64,000 nucleotides of DNA from Aphrophora alni (Eukaryota; Arthropoda; Insecta; Hemiptera; Aphrophoridae): contig OY740772.1 of the NCBI GenBank assembly GCA_963513935.1, forward strand, positions 12,494,098 through 12,558,097, given 5' to 3'. The notes below the pieces were generated by a model. The model was given only the letters and a program-made list of their open reading frames with translations. It had not been told where the DNA came from and made no database searches. The position numbers and the translations under genes are program-made. This document shows positions 1 to 10,354 of this stretch, piece by piece (the stretch's first letter is position 1; every line of letters begins with the position of its first letter).

Positions 1-159
1 CATAAAAAATAATGCATTTTTCAATACCACTGTGTAATTTATTTTACAGCAAAACAATTAATTATTACTTGCATTCTAAATAATGAGTAATCGACTTGAA
101 AAAAAAAAAAGTATATATAGTAAGTAGCAATTAAACATATATAAATAAACGATGCAAAC
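1..159. other. A+T-rich DNA, nothing recognised
   Basis: A+T-rich sequence with homopolymer runs. I see no coding, RNA or repeat signal here. Confidence 0.5.
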
Positions 160-480
160 ACAATGCACAAACTTTCTTACTTGCAGAAAAAATATAATAA
201 AAATGAACCAAAACAATTCGGTAGACATCAATCAAAAAAATGAAATTAACCATGGATGCCATCTTAAAAAAAATTAATAAGGGCTGTCCTCAGCATAAAT
301 CTATTAAAAATCTACATTTTAATGAGACAACTGTCACAGCTCTTCTTCGGTTGCCAATAATTCCTGAACCATATATTTTCGATTGCGATTTTCCACAAGG
401 GTTTGTGTCATTACACTAAAATTTGAGCAAAATTGGTAGAGTTGATTTTGAGAAATTACGTCTTTTGTAAAACTCATTTA
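160..480 (+). repeat. Interspersed repeat family E, copy 1
   Basis: It shares an ordered set of blocks with 13192-13470 and 61610-61960: TGCACAAACTTTC, then TCAATCAAAAA, then a CATGGATGCC-type block, then CCAATTATTTCTGAA, then an AAAATTTGA...GAAATTACGTC block. The copies are diverged, so this is an old dispersed repeat. No reading frame is conserved across the copies. Its class (SINE, MITE or other) is not resolved. Confidence 0.6.
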
Positions 481-484
481 GGTT

Positions 485-1260
485 TTTAGGGCCTGCAGGT
501 TAAAAAAATCAAGGACCCTTATAATTTCCCCTATCCATCTATCTGTCTATAAGTCGCAATCCGTCTACACAGACAAGACGATAAATGCTTTATATTTCAA
601 ACTTTGCATTTATATTCTTTGTATTGTCCCACATATAGGAAAATTATAGTGGTAACAAAAAAAAAAAGATCTTGGGCTAGTTATGAGGCAAAAACTATCA
701 GGTTGAAAAAAAAACATTATGTGTGGGGTATCAAATAAAACTGTAAGCTATTCTGATTACAAATATGTGTGTTTATTAACGAAAAAAATTAATACGTTAG
801 AGCTATGGTAAATTTAATGTGTCCAACATCATATCCCCCCCCCCCCAACTAAACCACGGCATGACCTACAACTCTGGAAAAATAATTATTTAGATTTGAA
901 ATTAAATTTCAGTTCGAAATCATATATTATAGTTTTTTGTGTAACGAATACAATTTAATTTAAGCACAAAATGAGAAATTCTAAACGTATAAGTTTTAAT
1001 AGATGATTTGGATATTCTTTGATTTCACATTATTAGGGCCTGTAGGTAAAAACCAAGGACACTTATAATTCCACCCTGCACGTGTCTATAAGTCACAACC
1101 CATCCACACAGACATGACTTAATACCTATATATTTCAAACTTTGCATTTATACTCTTTAGTCCCACATATAGAGAAAATATAGTGGTAACAAAATAAATA
1201 ACCTTGGAGTAGTTAAGGGGGCAAAAGCTATCGATTTAACAAAAAAAAATATTTAACTGA
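485..1260 (+). repeat. Interspersed repeat family F, with internal duplication
   Basis: Two related blocks lie in direct orientation. One is at about 485-670 and the other at about 1030-1195; both contain GGGCCTG(C/T)AGGT, then TCTATAAGTC, then CACACAGACA, then TTTCAAACTTTGCATTTATA, then CCCACATATAG. The DNA between them (about 730-1000) contains TATTCTGATTACAAATATGT and CGAAATCATATATTATAG and matches 34410-34640. The layout suggests a composite or tandemly duplicated noncoding repeat. No coding frame is supported. Confidence 0.6.
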
Positions 1261-2287
1261 TAGCTCTGAAACTGGCGTTTTTGAGAGCTGGCGATCAATA
1301 CGTTTATAAAGCTTATTTAAAGAAAATCTTCTTTTTTTGTTTTTTTCTACTCCTAAAATTTGAATTAACAAAAACATTAAAAAATGTCGATATGTCCACA
1401 ATATATTGGAATTTTGATTAGAATTGGTCCACGCGTTTGGACTTTGAATATACGACAAATTACTGACAGATATCATTCCAAAAAAAACCACTTGTACTCA
1501 GTAATAAAGAAAATTATTTTATCTTTTTATTTATAAGAATAGTACAGAAGCAGTTTGTAAGTAAGGCAGTTGTTTTTTTGTGGCTGAAACAGTTACTGTA
1601 AAAATATAACTCTTTGATTATCATTCTGTGTTTAGTATTTTTCTCAAAATTCAATATTAGTATTACATTAAGTAGGATACTAAACTGTTATCTCCTAAAT
1701 AATTCTGCTACTACGCCGTTGTGATTGAGGTTTGCGGCGAATGTCGTACTTTATAATCTATTTCGTCTCCAGTTCAGAACAGGATGCCACAAAGGAAATC
1801 CGACCTGATTTTAAAACGTATCTTCCCTGTTTAGCATATCCAAGTATCATTGTAGCATTTCCGCTATAATAAACAATTATATGCTTCTAGTTGTAAAGTG
1901 ATTTGATGGTACTTTTCCTTTTTCCTCCCCCGTTATTGTTCAATTAGATTTGATTGGGAAGGGGGCCGCTGCTTCTGTGATAGCTCAGATAGGCCGCGTA
2001 GCGCCGCCGCGCCGGTCAGTTACCTCTACTCTTGATATGTAGTGAAAGTGGCCAATCATAGGAAGTTCCCAATAATGTATTCCAACTTTACGAATTTGAA
2101 AAAAAAAAAAAAAAAAAAAACCATTCGTTTTCCAAACTGAATAATATCAGGACTCTATTTGAATATCTAACATGGCTTAACCTAACCTATTCAAGGAGTT
2201 TTTGATACCTAGCCTAACTGAAACTATCCGCAGAGTTTAGGTTCGGAATTCGCGGAATCACCACAAATAGGTTAGGTTAAGAGGTTA
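1261..2287. other. Unassigned 1.0 kb segment
   Basis: There is no convincing gene. A short G+C-rich island at about 1960-2035 (GGGGGCCGCTGC, GCGCCGCCGCGCC) stands out in the A+T-rich setting, and a poly(A) run follows at 2099-2120. A minus-strand open frame of 87 codons at 1228-1491 overlaps family F at its end and has no recognisable domain, so I do not call it. Confidence 0.4.
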
Positions 2288-2808
2288 TGTACGGGTCTTT
2301 CCAAAACGTCAAGATATGGTTCCTTGGGTCAGAATAAGTAAAAAAAGTCTTATGAACATATGTCCTAAAATTTTTAGTCAACCAGTGTTTTTTTACAATT
2401 TTTTTTTTTTTAAATAAACAAGATACAGAGTCCAAATTTAGAATAAATATTTTTTTAACCTTTTATCAACGTATCAAAAACCAGGACTTTGTGTATATTT
2501 TCAAAATGTCGGCTTTTAAAGTTAAAGGTTTTTGATATATTCGACATTAAACATTTTTAAAACATGCAACATAAAATCGTGATTTTTGATACATTGTTAA
2601 AAAGGTTACATAAAAAACATGTATGTCCAATTTTGACATATCTAAATTATTTCCAAAAATAAAAAATGGCGGAACGATGGAAAACAAAATATTAAGGACA
2701 CGTGTTCATAGGAACGTTTTGGTTTATTTTGACCCAAGAAACCATATCCTGAAGTTTTGGAACGTACTTTTGAAACACTCCGTATATAATAATACTGATT
2801 TAACAAAA
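2288..2808. mobile_element. Fold-back (long-TIR) element
   Basis: The left end reads TCCAAAAC...AAGATATGGTTCCTTGGGTC. The right end contains GACCCAAGAAACCATATCCT followed by GTTTTGGA, which is its reverse complement with few changes. The arms continue to pair towards the centre. The right terminus is CACTCCGTATATA, resembling the CACCCTGTATA ends of the other fold-back elements in this window. An AAAATGGCGG block is at about 2663. There is no transposase, so it would be a non-autonomous element. Confidence 0.75.
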
Positions 2809-2854
2809 TATACCCTTGGGGAATAAAATATTCATTGGGGGGGGGGGATTTAAA

Positions 2855-2990
2855 AACCGATTTGATAATGATGGACTGTTTGTATTACTGAAATAGCATA
2901 GTCATACATCTGCCATCATTTGTGTAGAACTAACACACGACGTTTCGCAAGTTTGAATCAACTCGCATTATCAAGTGATAAACCTCGAAC
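2855..2990 (-). repeat. Repeat with decayed hammerhead-like hairpin
   Basis: On the minus strand, a stem GCGAGTT/AAACTTGC is followed by GAAACGTCG. This is the layout of the 3' half of a minimal hammerhead from a Penelope-like element. The expected CUGANGA box is replaced by a TTGATAA-like sequence, so activity is unlikely. The flank (about 2855-2940, with TAATGATGGA and CATTTGTGT) recurs at 19497-19585, which shows it belongs to a repeat family. Confidence 0.4.
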
Positions 2991-3035
2991 AAGAAAAGCA
3001 AGTTGATAGTACTACATCCAATCTTACAATATAAT

Positions 3036-3232
3036 AATGCCCAAAAGTTGATCTCTTAGGCCTTATTGTAAACGATAATAGTATTGGTAGATCAATGAGT
3101 AGGCTAAGTTTGTTTAAAACAGTTGTTTGATAAGTTTTCTGAATCTCGTAATTGTGTACATCGTTACTTTCTTGACGCCTGATAACGAGTCAGATAACGT
3201 CCCTAACGGGCCTCGAAGCTGTCAAAATCATT
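3036..3232 (+). repeat. Interspersed repeat family B, partial copy
   Basis: It contains the family B order: GCCCAAAAGTTG, CTTAGGCCTT, TATTGGTAGATCAA, AAGTTTGTTTAAAACAGTTG, TTTCTGAATCTCGTAATTG, TACTTTCTTGACG. It is truncated before the CACTCGCTTCGCTCG block. Confidence 0.7.
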
Positions 3233-3235
3233 AAA

Positions 3236-3800
3236 ACTATATTATACAAACTTGATCTGAAATCCACAAGTCACACAACTGCACAACACAAGGAATTCCT
3301 AACTCCAAGTTGACAAAAAGGATTTGTATGCCAACGGAGTAGTAAACTAACGGTTAACGGGGATTAACGGAATTTGACCCGTCTTTAAAAAAAATTCTGT
3401 GACCTTGTGATCACCCCTTGTGGAGATTTAACCGGAAAACATTCAGTCTTATTTAAAATAGGCGAATTTTAATAAGTTTTTAATAACGAAAGACATAATG
3501 GCTACAGTAATTTGTTCGCATTATATATTTTTTGTATATAGGATTGTTTCGGCCATCGGCCGTAATAAAAGACGTAATTTATCAAAATCAACCGCACCGA
3601 TTTCATTCAAATTTTAGTGAACTGTGAACATTAATAACCCAAACACGTATGTAAAATAGTCAAAAAATATTACGATTTGAAATAATTAGCAAAAAAACCC
3701 ACAAATTAACCTTGACCACTGTAACTAAAAGCTCAATTTTTATCAAATATGACTTACGCTGAGGGTTGTTTCTAGTACAAACGAAAGTAGTTTAAGTTTA
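3236..3800. other. Mostly unassigned; short family E fragment
   Basis: No gene is recognised. A short reverse-oriented match to the end of family E is at about 3555-3620: on the minus strand it reads CACTAAAATTTGAATGAAAT and then a GATAAATTACGTC block. Confidence 0.4.
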
Positions 3801-3804
3801 AGAG

Positions 3805-4070
3805 GCTCCTGCACTAGGGTCGAGACACTGACACGAGCGAAGCGAGTTGTAGACTTCTATGTCAGAAAGTATTGATATTCACAATTACGAGGATCAAAAA
3901 ACCTGTGTAACAAAATGTTTTAAAACAATTACCCTACTGGATAATGCCTTGATCTATCAATACAAGCATTTCCTACAAAGCCCAGAAAATTGACTTTACG
4001 GCATTACATTTAGAAAATCTGCTTCTATTACATTGTATGACGGGGCTGGGCAAGTACCATGACTTTTTCA
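3805..4070 (-). repeat. Interspersed repeat family B, copy
   Basis: It is reverse oriented. It contains CACTGACACGAGCGAAGCGA, CACAATTACGAGG, CTGTGTAACAAAA, TGATCTATCAATACAA, ATTTCCTACAAAG and GGGGCTGGGCAAGTACCATG. It runs from the palindromic CACGAGCGAAGCGAG block to the 5' end of the family, so it is nearly a full 5' half. Confidence 0.75.
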
Positions 4071-4080
4071 TTTCCACTGG

Positions 4081-4390
4081 ACAATATAACCGCACAGTAA
4101 TTTTTAAATTATGCTCGTGTTTTGTTCGGATTTCTTCACTGGACTGTGACAGGTGATTTCTAAGGTTTCTTTCAGTGTTTATTTGATTATAGATAATTCA
4201 CGCTGAAACCTTGGCATGCCTGTCGACTTTAAAACCGGCTTTGGTTAGGTTAGGTTAGGTCACTGTCATCTCGTAATTTTTTATATTTAGGTCATTCTAC
4301 TCTGTCTTTTCGTTTGTGTAGTGTGCAAAACAAATTGCACAAACTTTCTCACGGATCCGTGTAACAAAACTAAATTCTAACCAAAGAAGT
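4081..4390 (+). repeat. Short TTAGG tract in otherwise unassigned DNA
   Basis: A short insect-telomere-type tract (GGTTAGGTTAGGTTAGGT) sits at about 4243-4261. A family E start-like block, TTGCACAAACTTTCTCAC, follows at about 4335. Nothing else is recognised. Confidence 0.5.
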
Positions 4391-4392
4391 TG

Positions 4393-4918
4393 TTGGGCGT
4401 CATCGTGGTACTGAGCCAGCCCCAGTGTACAATGCAATACAAGCAGATCCTGTAGAGCAGATAACAGTCAGAAGCCAGACAACAGTCGATATATTTTAAA
4501 CTCAGGAGATCTCAAACAAATCCACAAAAATTCGACACGGATTTTTTAACCTAACATAACTTTCTCTATACTACGTATACACGAGAAAACTAAAAACAAA
4601 GACATAACATTTACCGAATCTAAAAAAGTAAGTTTTAAAATAGAACATACGAAATGTTTAGATTCGTTTTGAAGCGACCGAAGTGCGTAATTCGCAATGT
4701 CTGACGGAACCAGTAAACAGCTGTCTTTATCAATGACACTCTTTGAAGTGTTTATACAGAGTGTGTTGAAACTTTCGTTACGAATCGGTTTCCCATTTCA
4801 TTATCTATTGCTGTTTGATGAAAGCATAATTTGTACAAAACAAGTTGATTAGGCGGTACTTACCCAGCTCCATTACACAACAATGTAAGGAGCAGATCCT
4901 CCAAATGTACCTTCAGGG
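4393..4918 (+). repeat. Two truncated family B 5' ends
   Basis: At 4393-4460 the sequence reads GTCATCGTGGTACTGAGCCA and CAATACAAGCAGATCCT. At 4850-4918 it reads CGGTACTTACCCAGCTCCAT and AGCAGATCCTCCAAATGTA. Both match the start of family B and stop within about 70 bases. The DNA between them is unassigned. Confidence 0.6.
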
Positions 4919-4949
4919 ACTGGATAGAAACAGTACGGCTGTGACAAAC

Positions 4950-5081
4950 TACCTGGGATCTATACATTTTTTCATGTAATCTTAGGTTAGATCCTATTCT
5001 TTCATATTTTCTGTTGGGTCTTTCTTGACCAAATCATGTTCTTTACCGAACCCTAACAATAAATTAGAGTATTCGAGGCTG
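4950..5081 (-). repeat. Interspersed repeat family A, copy 1
   Basis: It is reverse oriented. Blocks include TTAGATCCTATTCTTTCAT, GGTCTTTCTTGACCAA, ATGTTCTTT and GAGTATTCGAGGCTG. These match the complement of CCCTCGAATACT, GAACAAGAGTTGGTCAAGA and GATCTA in the other copies. Confidence 0.7.
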
Positions 5082-5139
5082 ATATAATAATTGAGAGAGT
5101 TTTTAAGCAAAAACGGTAATTATTTACAGTGAAATTTAC

Positions 5140-5525
5140 AGGTATTTTAAAAATCATATTCTAAACGCCTTATTTCTTAATAATAAGAAATAAGTTTTCA
5201 ACGCGGAGCTACCTTTTTCACCGAAAAATGTATTTGCACGATAACGATAGGTCTGACCCCAAGTGCCAACATACAATCAATTATTTATCTTAATTCAACT
5301 GTAATTTTGAGCGAGAAAAAAAGAAGAAATTGTGCAAACAACCGAGGTCACCCATCCAAGTACTAACACGCCCAATGTTGGTTGCCTTCGGTGATCTATA
5401 AATGCGTTGAATTCTGTAATTTTGAAATTGTGATTTTTCGGTGAAAAAATTAACTCCGCGTTGAAAACTTATTTTATTATTAAGAAATAAGGTATGTAGA
5501 ACATGATTTTTTTATAATTTTCAAT
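5140..5525. repeat. Palindromic element with about 64-bp arms
   Basis: The left arm (about 5166-5229: TTATTTCTTAATAATAAG, TTTTCAACGCGGAG, TTTTTCACCGAAAAAT) is the near-exact reverse complement of the right arm at about 5436-5495. Weaker pairing extends outwards to AAAAATCATATTCTA and its partner. The roughly 206-bp loop holds a 5S rRNA-derived segment. The structure would fold into a long hairpin on either strand. No coding frame is present. Confidence 0.8.
5344..5397 (-). ncRNA. 5S rRNA-derived segment (pseudogene or SINE head)
   Basis: On the minus strand, GATCACCGAA is followed by GGGCGTGTTAGTACTTGGAT and GGGTGACC. These match, in order and spacing, the middle and 3' half of animal 5S rRNA (around nucleotides 43-96), including the internal-promoter part. 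The 5' and 3' ends of 5S are absent and there are several substitutions, so this is not a functional 5S gene. A 5S-derived SINE (SINE3-like) is the likeliest source. It lies in the loop of a palindrome. Confidence 0.7.
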
Positions 5526-5571
5526 AAGACGTGTAACTTTCTTTGTAAATAAATATCAGAAAAACACACAT

Positions 5572-5815
5572 ATATATACAGAGTGTTTCAAAACTCTTGT
5601 CGGATATTTTAGGGGATTGTTCCTAAGGAACAAGCATTTCATTTGTTTGAAACAATCATAGTTGTCCGTCATTTTATGTTTTGAACAAAAAAACATTATA
5701 TTTTTGGACATGTATTACATAACAAGTTCAAATTTGGTGTACATATTTTTTTTATGTGAGCTTTTATCAATGTACCGAAAACCACGACGTTGTTCTTCAT
5801 TTTTCAACATTTTCA
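5572..5815 (+). mobile_element. Left arm of a fold-back element, right arm missing
   Basis: TATACAGAGTGTTTC, AACTCTTGTCGGATATTT, TTTCATTTGTTTG and AACATTATATTTTTGG match, in order, the left arm of the element at 62892-63722 (TATACAGAGTGTTCGGGAAC and following). The match ends near TTTTTCAACATTTTC, where a 122-bp tandem array begins. No right arm follows, so the element is truncated or was replaced by the array. Confidence 0.7.
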
Positions 5816-7153
5816 AACACTCTCTTAGTACACGTCTACAGTCCTACCCCAAAACTTGTTAAAAAATGTATAGCTCTAGGCTTCTTGGATCCAGAGATAT
5901 GCTTTAGGGTAAAAAACAAACTTGTAGTGCAACATTTTCAAAACCCTTTCTTAGTACGCGTTTACAGACCTACCCCAAAACTTGTTAAAACATTTATAGC
6001 GCTAGGTTTCTTGGATCCAGAGATATGCTTTAGGGTAAAAAACACGCTTGGAGTGCAACATTTTCAAAACCCTTTCTTAGTACACGTCTACCTACCCCAA
6101 AACTTGTTAAAAAATGTATAGCTCTAGGTTTCTTGGATCCAGAGATATGCTTTAGGGTAAAAACACGCTAGGATTGCAACATTTTCAATACCCTTTCTTA
6201 GTACACGTCTACCTACCCCAAAAATTGTTAAAACATTTATAGCGCTAGGTTTCTTGGATCCAGAGATATGCTTTAGGGTAAAAACACGCTTGGAGTGCAA
6301 CATTTTCAAAACCCTTTCTTAGTACACGTCTATCTACCCCAAAACTTGTTAAAACATTTATAGCTCTAGGTTTCTTGGATCCAGAGATATCCTTTAGGGT
6401 AAAAAACACGCTAGGAGTGCAACATTTTCAATACCCTTTCTTAGTACACGTCTACCTACCCCAAAAATTGTTAAAACATTTATAGCTCTAGGTTTCTTGG
6501 ATCCAGAGATAGGCTTATGCTTTAGGGGTAAAAAACATGCTTGGAGTGCAACATTTTCAATACCCTTTCTTAGTACGCGTTTACAGACCTATCCCAAAAC
6601 ATGTTAAAACATTTATAGCTCTAGGTTTTTTGGAACCAGAGATATGCTTTAGGGGTAAAAAACACCCTTGGAGTGGAACATTTTCAAAACCCTTCTTAGT
6701 ACACGTCTACAGACCTACCCCAAAACATGTTAAAACATTTATAGCCCTAGGTTTCTTGGAACCAGAGATATGCTTTAGGGGTAAAAAAACATGCTTGGAG
6801 TGCAACATTTTCAATACCCTTTCTTAGTACACGTCTACAGACCTACCCCAAAACATGTTAAAACATTTATAGCTCTAGGTTTTTTGGATCCAGAGATATG
6901 CTTTAGGGTAAAAAACACGTTTGGAGTGCAACATTTTCAAAACCCTTTCTTAGTACGCGTCTACAGACCTACCCCAAACTATGTTAAAAACTCCATAGCT
7001 CTAAGCTTCTTGAATCCAGAGATATGCTTTAGTAGTAAAAAAACACCCTTGGAGTGGAAAATTTTCAAAACCCTTTATTAGTAGGCGTTTACAGACCTAC
7101 CCCAAACCATGTTAAAACATTCATAGCTCTAGGCTTCTTGGATCCAGAGATTT
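5800..7153 (+). repeat. Tandem array, about 122-bp unit, about 11 copies
   Basis: The unit contains CCTTTCTTAGTACACGTCTA, CCTACCCCAAAAC(T/A)TGTTAAAA, AGCTCTAGGTTTCTTGGATC and CAGAGATATGCTTTAGGG. The GGATCC block (or a variant) recurs at about 5888, 6013, 6135, 6256, 6377, 6499, 6632, 6758, 6887, 7013 and 7140, a period of 121-133 bp. Frames of 60-121 codons can be read through it on both strands, but they break between units and have no conserved stop or start, so it is not coding. Confidence 0.9.
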
Positions 7154-7180
7154 TGTGATCAGTCTGTGGGTTTTGACTTT

Positions 7181-7182
<2 letters not shown>

Positions 7183-7231
<49 letters not shown>
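7183..7231. repeat. (TA)n microsatellite
   Basis: About 24 uninterrupted TA dinucleotides, just past the 122-bp array. Confidence 0.95.
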
Positions 7232-7233
<2 letters not shown>

Positions 7234-9300
7234 TGTAATACAAAAACTTTTATATTGCCACAAAATTAAAATCTCATGCAATCACCCTGTAAATTTTACA
7301 CATCACATATTTTTGTGTGTGTCTAAAACGTGTTTTTAGTGGGAAGTAAATTTTTCAAGTTTAACTTAACTTATAAATAGAACATCATTGTCTAATTTAA
7401 GGGGGGAATTTTTTCAATCTGGTACCTAATAACAGCTACGTTTGCTGTTAATGTAGCGCTTCCAAATTTGTGTTTTGCTAATTTAAAACTGTAAAATTTA
7501 ATTAAATTCCTGGAACCATTTATTTGTTAACTGTTTAAGTCTATTAGTCTAACGTTTTATAGGATGTTGCCATTTATAACTCGATTTTGTGCAAAATAGA
7601 TTACGTTCTTTGCAATCAATGGATATCTGTGCATTGTTTTTTTCTTCTAAATTAAACCAATATTTTATATATTTTAGGTTCTTTTAATATATCATAATGC
7701 TAATACGTCATAATGTTGTTGTTTTTTTCCTGATACTGTATTGACTGAATCGCTACGAGGTTTCAGTTCAATAAAAGGAAGCAGTATGACCTTAAACAAA
7801 GGAAGTTTTAAGTCCTTTGTTTTTTTGCAATCTTTGTACATAATTGTTTTTGTGTGAATTTTAAGTCAGACAATATTTTCGACGACGTCTATGTAATTAT
7901 CCAATGCTGTTTTATCAGTCAAACGACAAATATATTTCTTTCTTTACTATTATACTTTTATTCATATTATTTCTCCCTTGTGTTTAAATTTTATAAATAT
8001 TCACATTTACTAGATACTTCTTAGCAATTAAGAAAGTTGTCTTTGCAACAAAATAATTTGCAGTGGGTGAGTCTCTATTAGGCAACTTGTCTGGAGCAGG
8101 ACGTATGTGAGTGTGAGTGCGTGAGAGAGGGTTTTAGCCAGTCACCGTTTTGCAAACTTTAAGGCATCCTTTAACCGATTTCACATTTTAAAAACACTAC
8201 TTAACATTTCTATTCCTTTACTTCTACTTTATTAAAGGAGTATTAAAGGAACAACATCATCAATATTAATTACGTCATCAATAAGAACCCATGAGAGTTC
8301 AGTAATCACTACAGCTGATTGTTTGTTAATCGTTAAACAGCTATTATCTCCGTGAGTTGGTACGTTTTGATTTATTTTTTCTTCGTTTGACGATGAATTC
8401 ACAATATCAAGGGGAAAAGGAAAAATATGTCAGCATGTTTTAACCTAGAAAAATATTTAGTTAAAAATATATAATATGAATTGAGAATAAAAACACAGGC
8501 AGTGCAAAGTCGAAGTAAAAAATGACGTTGCAAACACCAATTAAATATTTTGCTGTAATTGTGTACTGTACAACAGAATGTTTTAATTTCAGTAATTAAG
8601 TTTTTCCACGCAATGTTATTATTGCCTACAATATCTCTATTTTCTGCTACATTTATACCATCTGTTTATTTTATTATCGAAATTAACGGGTGCATATAAT
8701 AACGGGAAAATGTATTAACCTATAATATTTTACACCTTTGATCTTCGTTGTAAAAATCAAATGTCTTTTCATCATCACTCAGATATCTTCTCGATACTAG
8801 TAGTGGGCACCTCATTTACATAAATAATTCTATAAAATCGTCTTGTCCTTTCATCATATTCACAATATATAATAACAAACTGGGCACCGTTCAGCATTGA
8901 ACAAAATGGTTAAGGGAGGTTTAAGGTTGCTTTTAACTAACCTTAGTGCTAAGGAAGGATGACAAGTTAAATGATTAAGAAAATATTTAGCAATTTCTCT
9001 TCCTTAATAAAGGAAATACTAAAAGTACGTAAATAAAATAACAGATTGTTAAGGAAGCAGCGTGTAAGGAGACATTAAACAAAGGAAATCCTAGGGACGT
9101 TCATAAATGCGAGCCTTAATTTGAATCCAATTTTGGTGAAACTTTTGTACACCCAAACCCAAAGTGGAAATAGATTAAGCTCAGGAATAATGCTAAAATC
9201 CAAAATTGAACCTTGAATGGCATCATTGGAAGCTTTATTAATGAAATACGATTTAGCTGGGGACGCGTTTATACTAAAAGTTAAACAAATTTAGACGCTA
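7232..9300. other. Unassigned 2.1 kb A+T-rich segment
   Basis: No open frame with recognisable content and no repeat shared with the rest of the window that I could confirm. Short local motifs such as AAGGAAG and GGAAATCCTA recur between 8900 and 9100 but do not form a clear array. It could be intron or intergenic DNA. Confidence 0.4.
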
Positions 9301-9333
9301 TTTAAATATAAAAAAGATTGAAAGACTTCATTA

Positions 9334-9472
9334 ATGATCTTGTTCTTCGGGGTTCGAACGCGTCAATATTGTCTGCACGTTGAGTACAGCTGACGTTTCG
9401 GGCACTTTACAGATGTCCATTCTCAAGGCCAAATGTCAAGTAACGCGGTCGAACCCCGAAGAACAAGATCAT
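9334..9472 (-). repeat. Hairpin of 30-bp arms with hammerhead-like loop
   Basis: AATGATCTTGTTCTTCGGGG followed by TTCGAACGCG (9334-9363) is the near-perfect reverse complement of 9443-9472. The intervening 79 bases, read on the minus strand, contain CTTGAGAATGGACA and GTGCCCGAAACGTCAGCTG. That is the layout seen in Penelope-type terminal repeats (box, stem, GAAAC, GUC). The first box is TTGAGAA rather than CUGANGA, so a functional hammerhead is not supported. The arm contains a GGTTCGAA B-box-like string, but I find no tRNA fold. Confidence 0.65.
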
Positions 9473-9475
9473 AAT

Positions 9476-10354
9476 GGTGTTTGTGACTGTGGAAGTCTAC
9501 CGTTTAAAATCAGATTGAAAGACTATTCATTTTTATTTTTGAAAACTTCCTATGGGGAGTGAACGTAAGTTGGACCATCACGCTTGGGTCGGTTACTTTG
9601 AATCGGGTCTACTCGGTTCTACTCGACATCAAGCGCGCTCGGGTCGTTGACGCACTGAATCGTCTATACTCGGCTCCAGTCGTCATCAATGTAATATTTA
9701 AAGTGTTTAAAATTTGTGCTGAATTTTACTAATAGTGAAAAATTTATTTCGCATCAAGGTAGCTTCTCGCATTTCTCCAATAATATGACGGACTTGGACA
9801 TCAATTAGTATAAGTTAATAATGATATTAATAAATTTCTCGCAGAAATAAATAATACGTACAATAGTTTTTTAACTAAAAATCTCATGCACCCTTTTCCC
9901 CGTGAAATTTTCTTTTCTTTTTCTTTATTTAAATATTACAGTACTATTATTTATTTACATTTACACATTGATAAATCAAGTTTTCACTTCTATCGTGTGG
10001 TCATAAGCACAGACAGATTTTTTTTTGGCTGATATTTTTGGTGACAGATGGTTTTAGGTGGTTTTTATTTGGTTTTAGAGATGGGTGAGTGGAAGAATAT
10101 TGGTGAATCTGAAATCGGCAGTTTAAGGGATAGGCGGGTAATAATTTGGGGAGGTCCACAGACACGTACATTTAAAACAACAATCAAGATTTTCTTTAGT
10201 ATTTTTTATGAACGTGTGAAAAGCCGTGTGCACTTTTATTTATTTATTATTCATACTATACTTTATCAATGACGTAACAAACGAGAACAGCTGTATCTCT
10301 CACTCTTCACATTTATTGCATGCACGTGTGTAGTAACATAATGTGCATCAATAT
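9476..10354. other. Unassigned segment
   Basis: No gene recognised. The part at 9560-9690 has recurring TCGGGTC and CTACTCGG(T/C)TC blocks and is less A+T-rich than its surroundings. A 74-codon plus-strand frame at 10048-10272 has no recognisable domain. Confidence 0.35.

Noticed and set aside
1960..2035. G+C-rich patch as a CpG promoter or small RNA
   Set aside because: Too short and without a TATA box, initiator or stable fold that I can support.
2623..2826. 67-codon plus-strand frame
   Set aside because: It lies in the right arm of a fold-back element and is not conserved in related arms.
5756..7081. Repeated similar 96-121-codon frames suggesting a repeat protein
   Set aside because: They arise from 122-bp units (not a multiple of 3) with indels; frames break and shift between units.
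9345..9365. Possible tRNA, from a GGTTCGAA B-box-like string
   Set aside because: No A box, anticodon stem or acceptor pairing could be found; the string is part of an inverted repeat arm.
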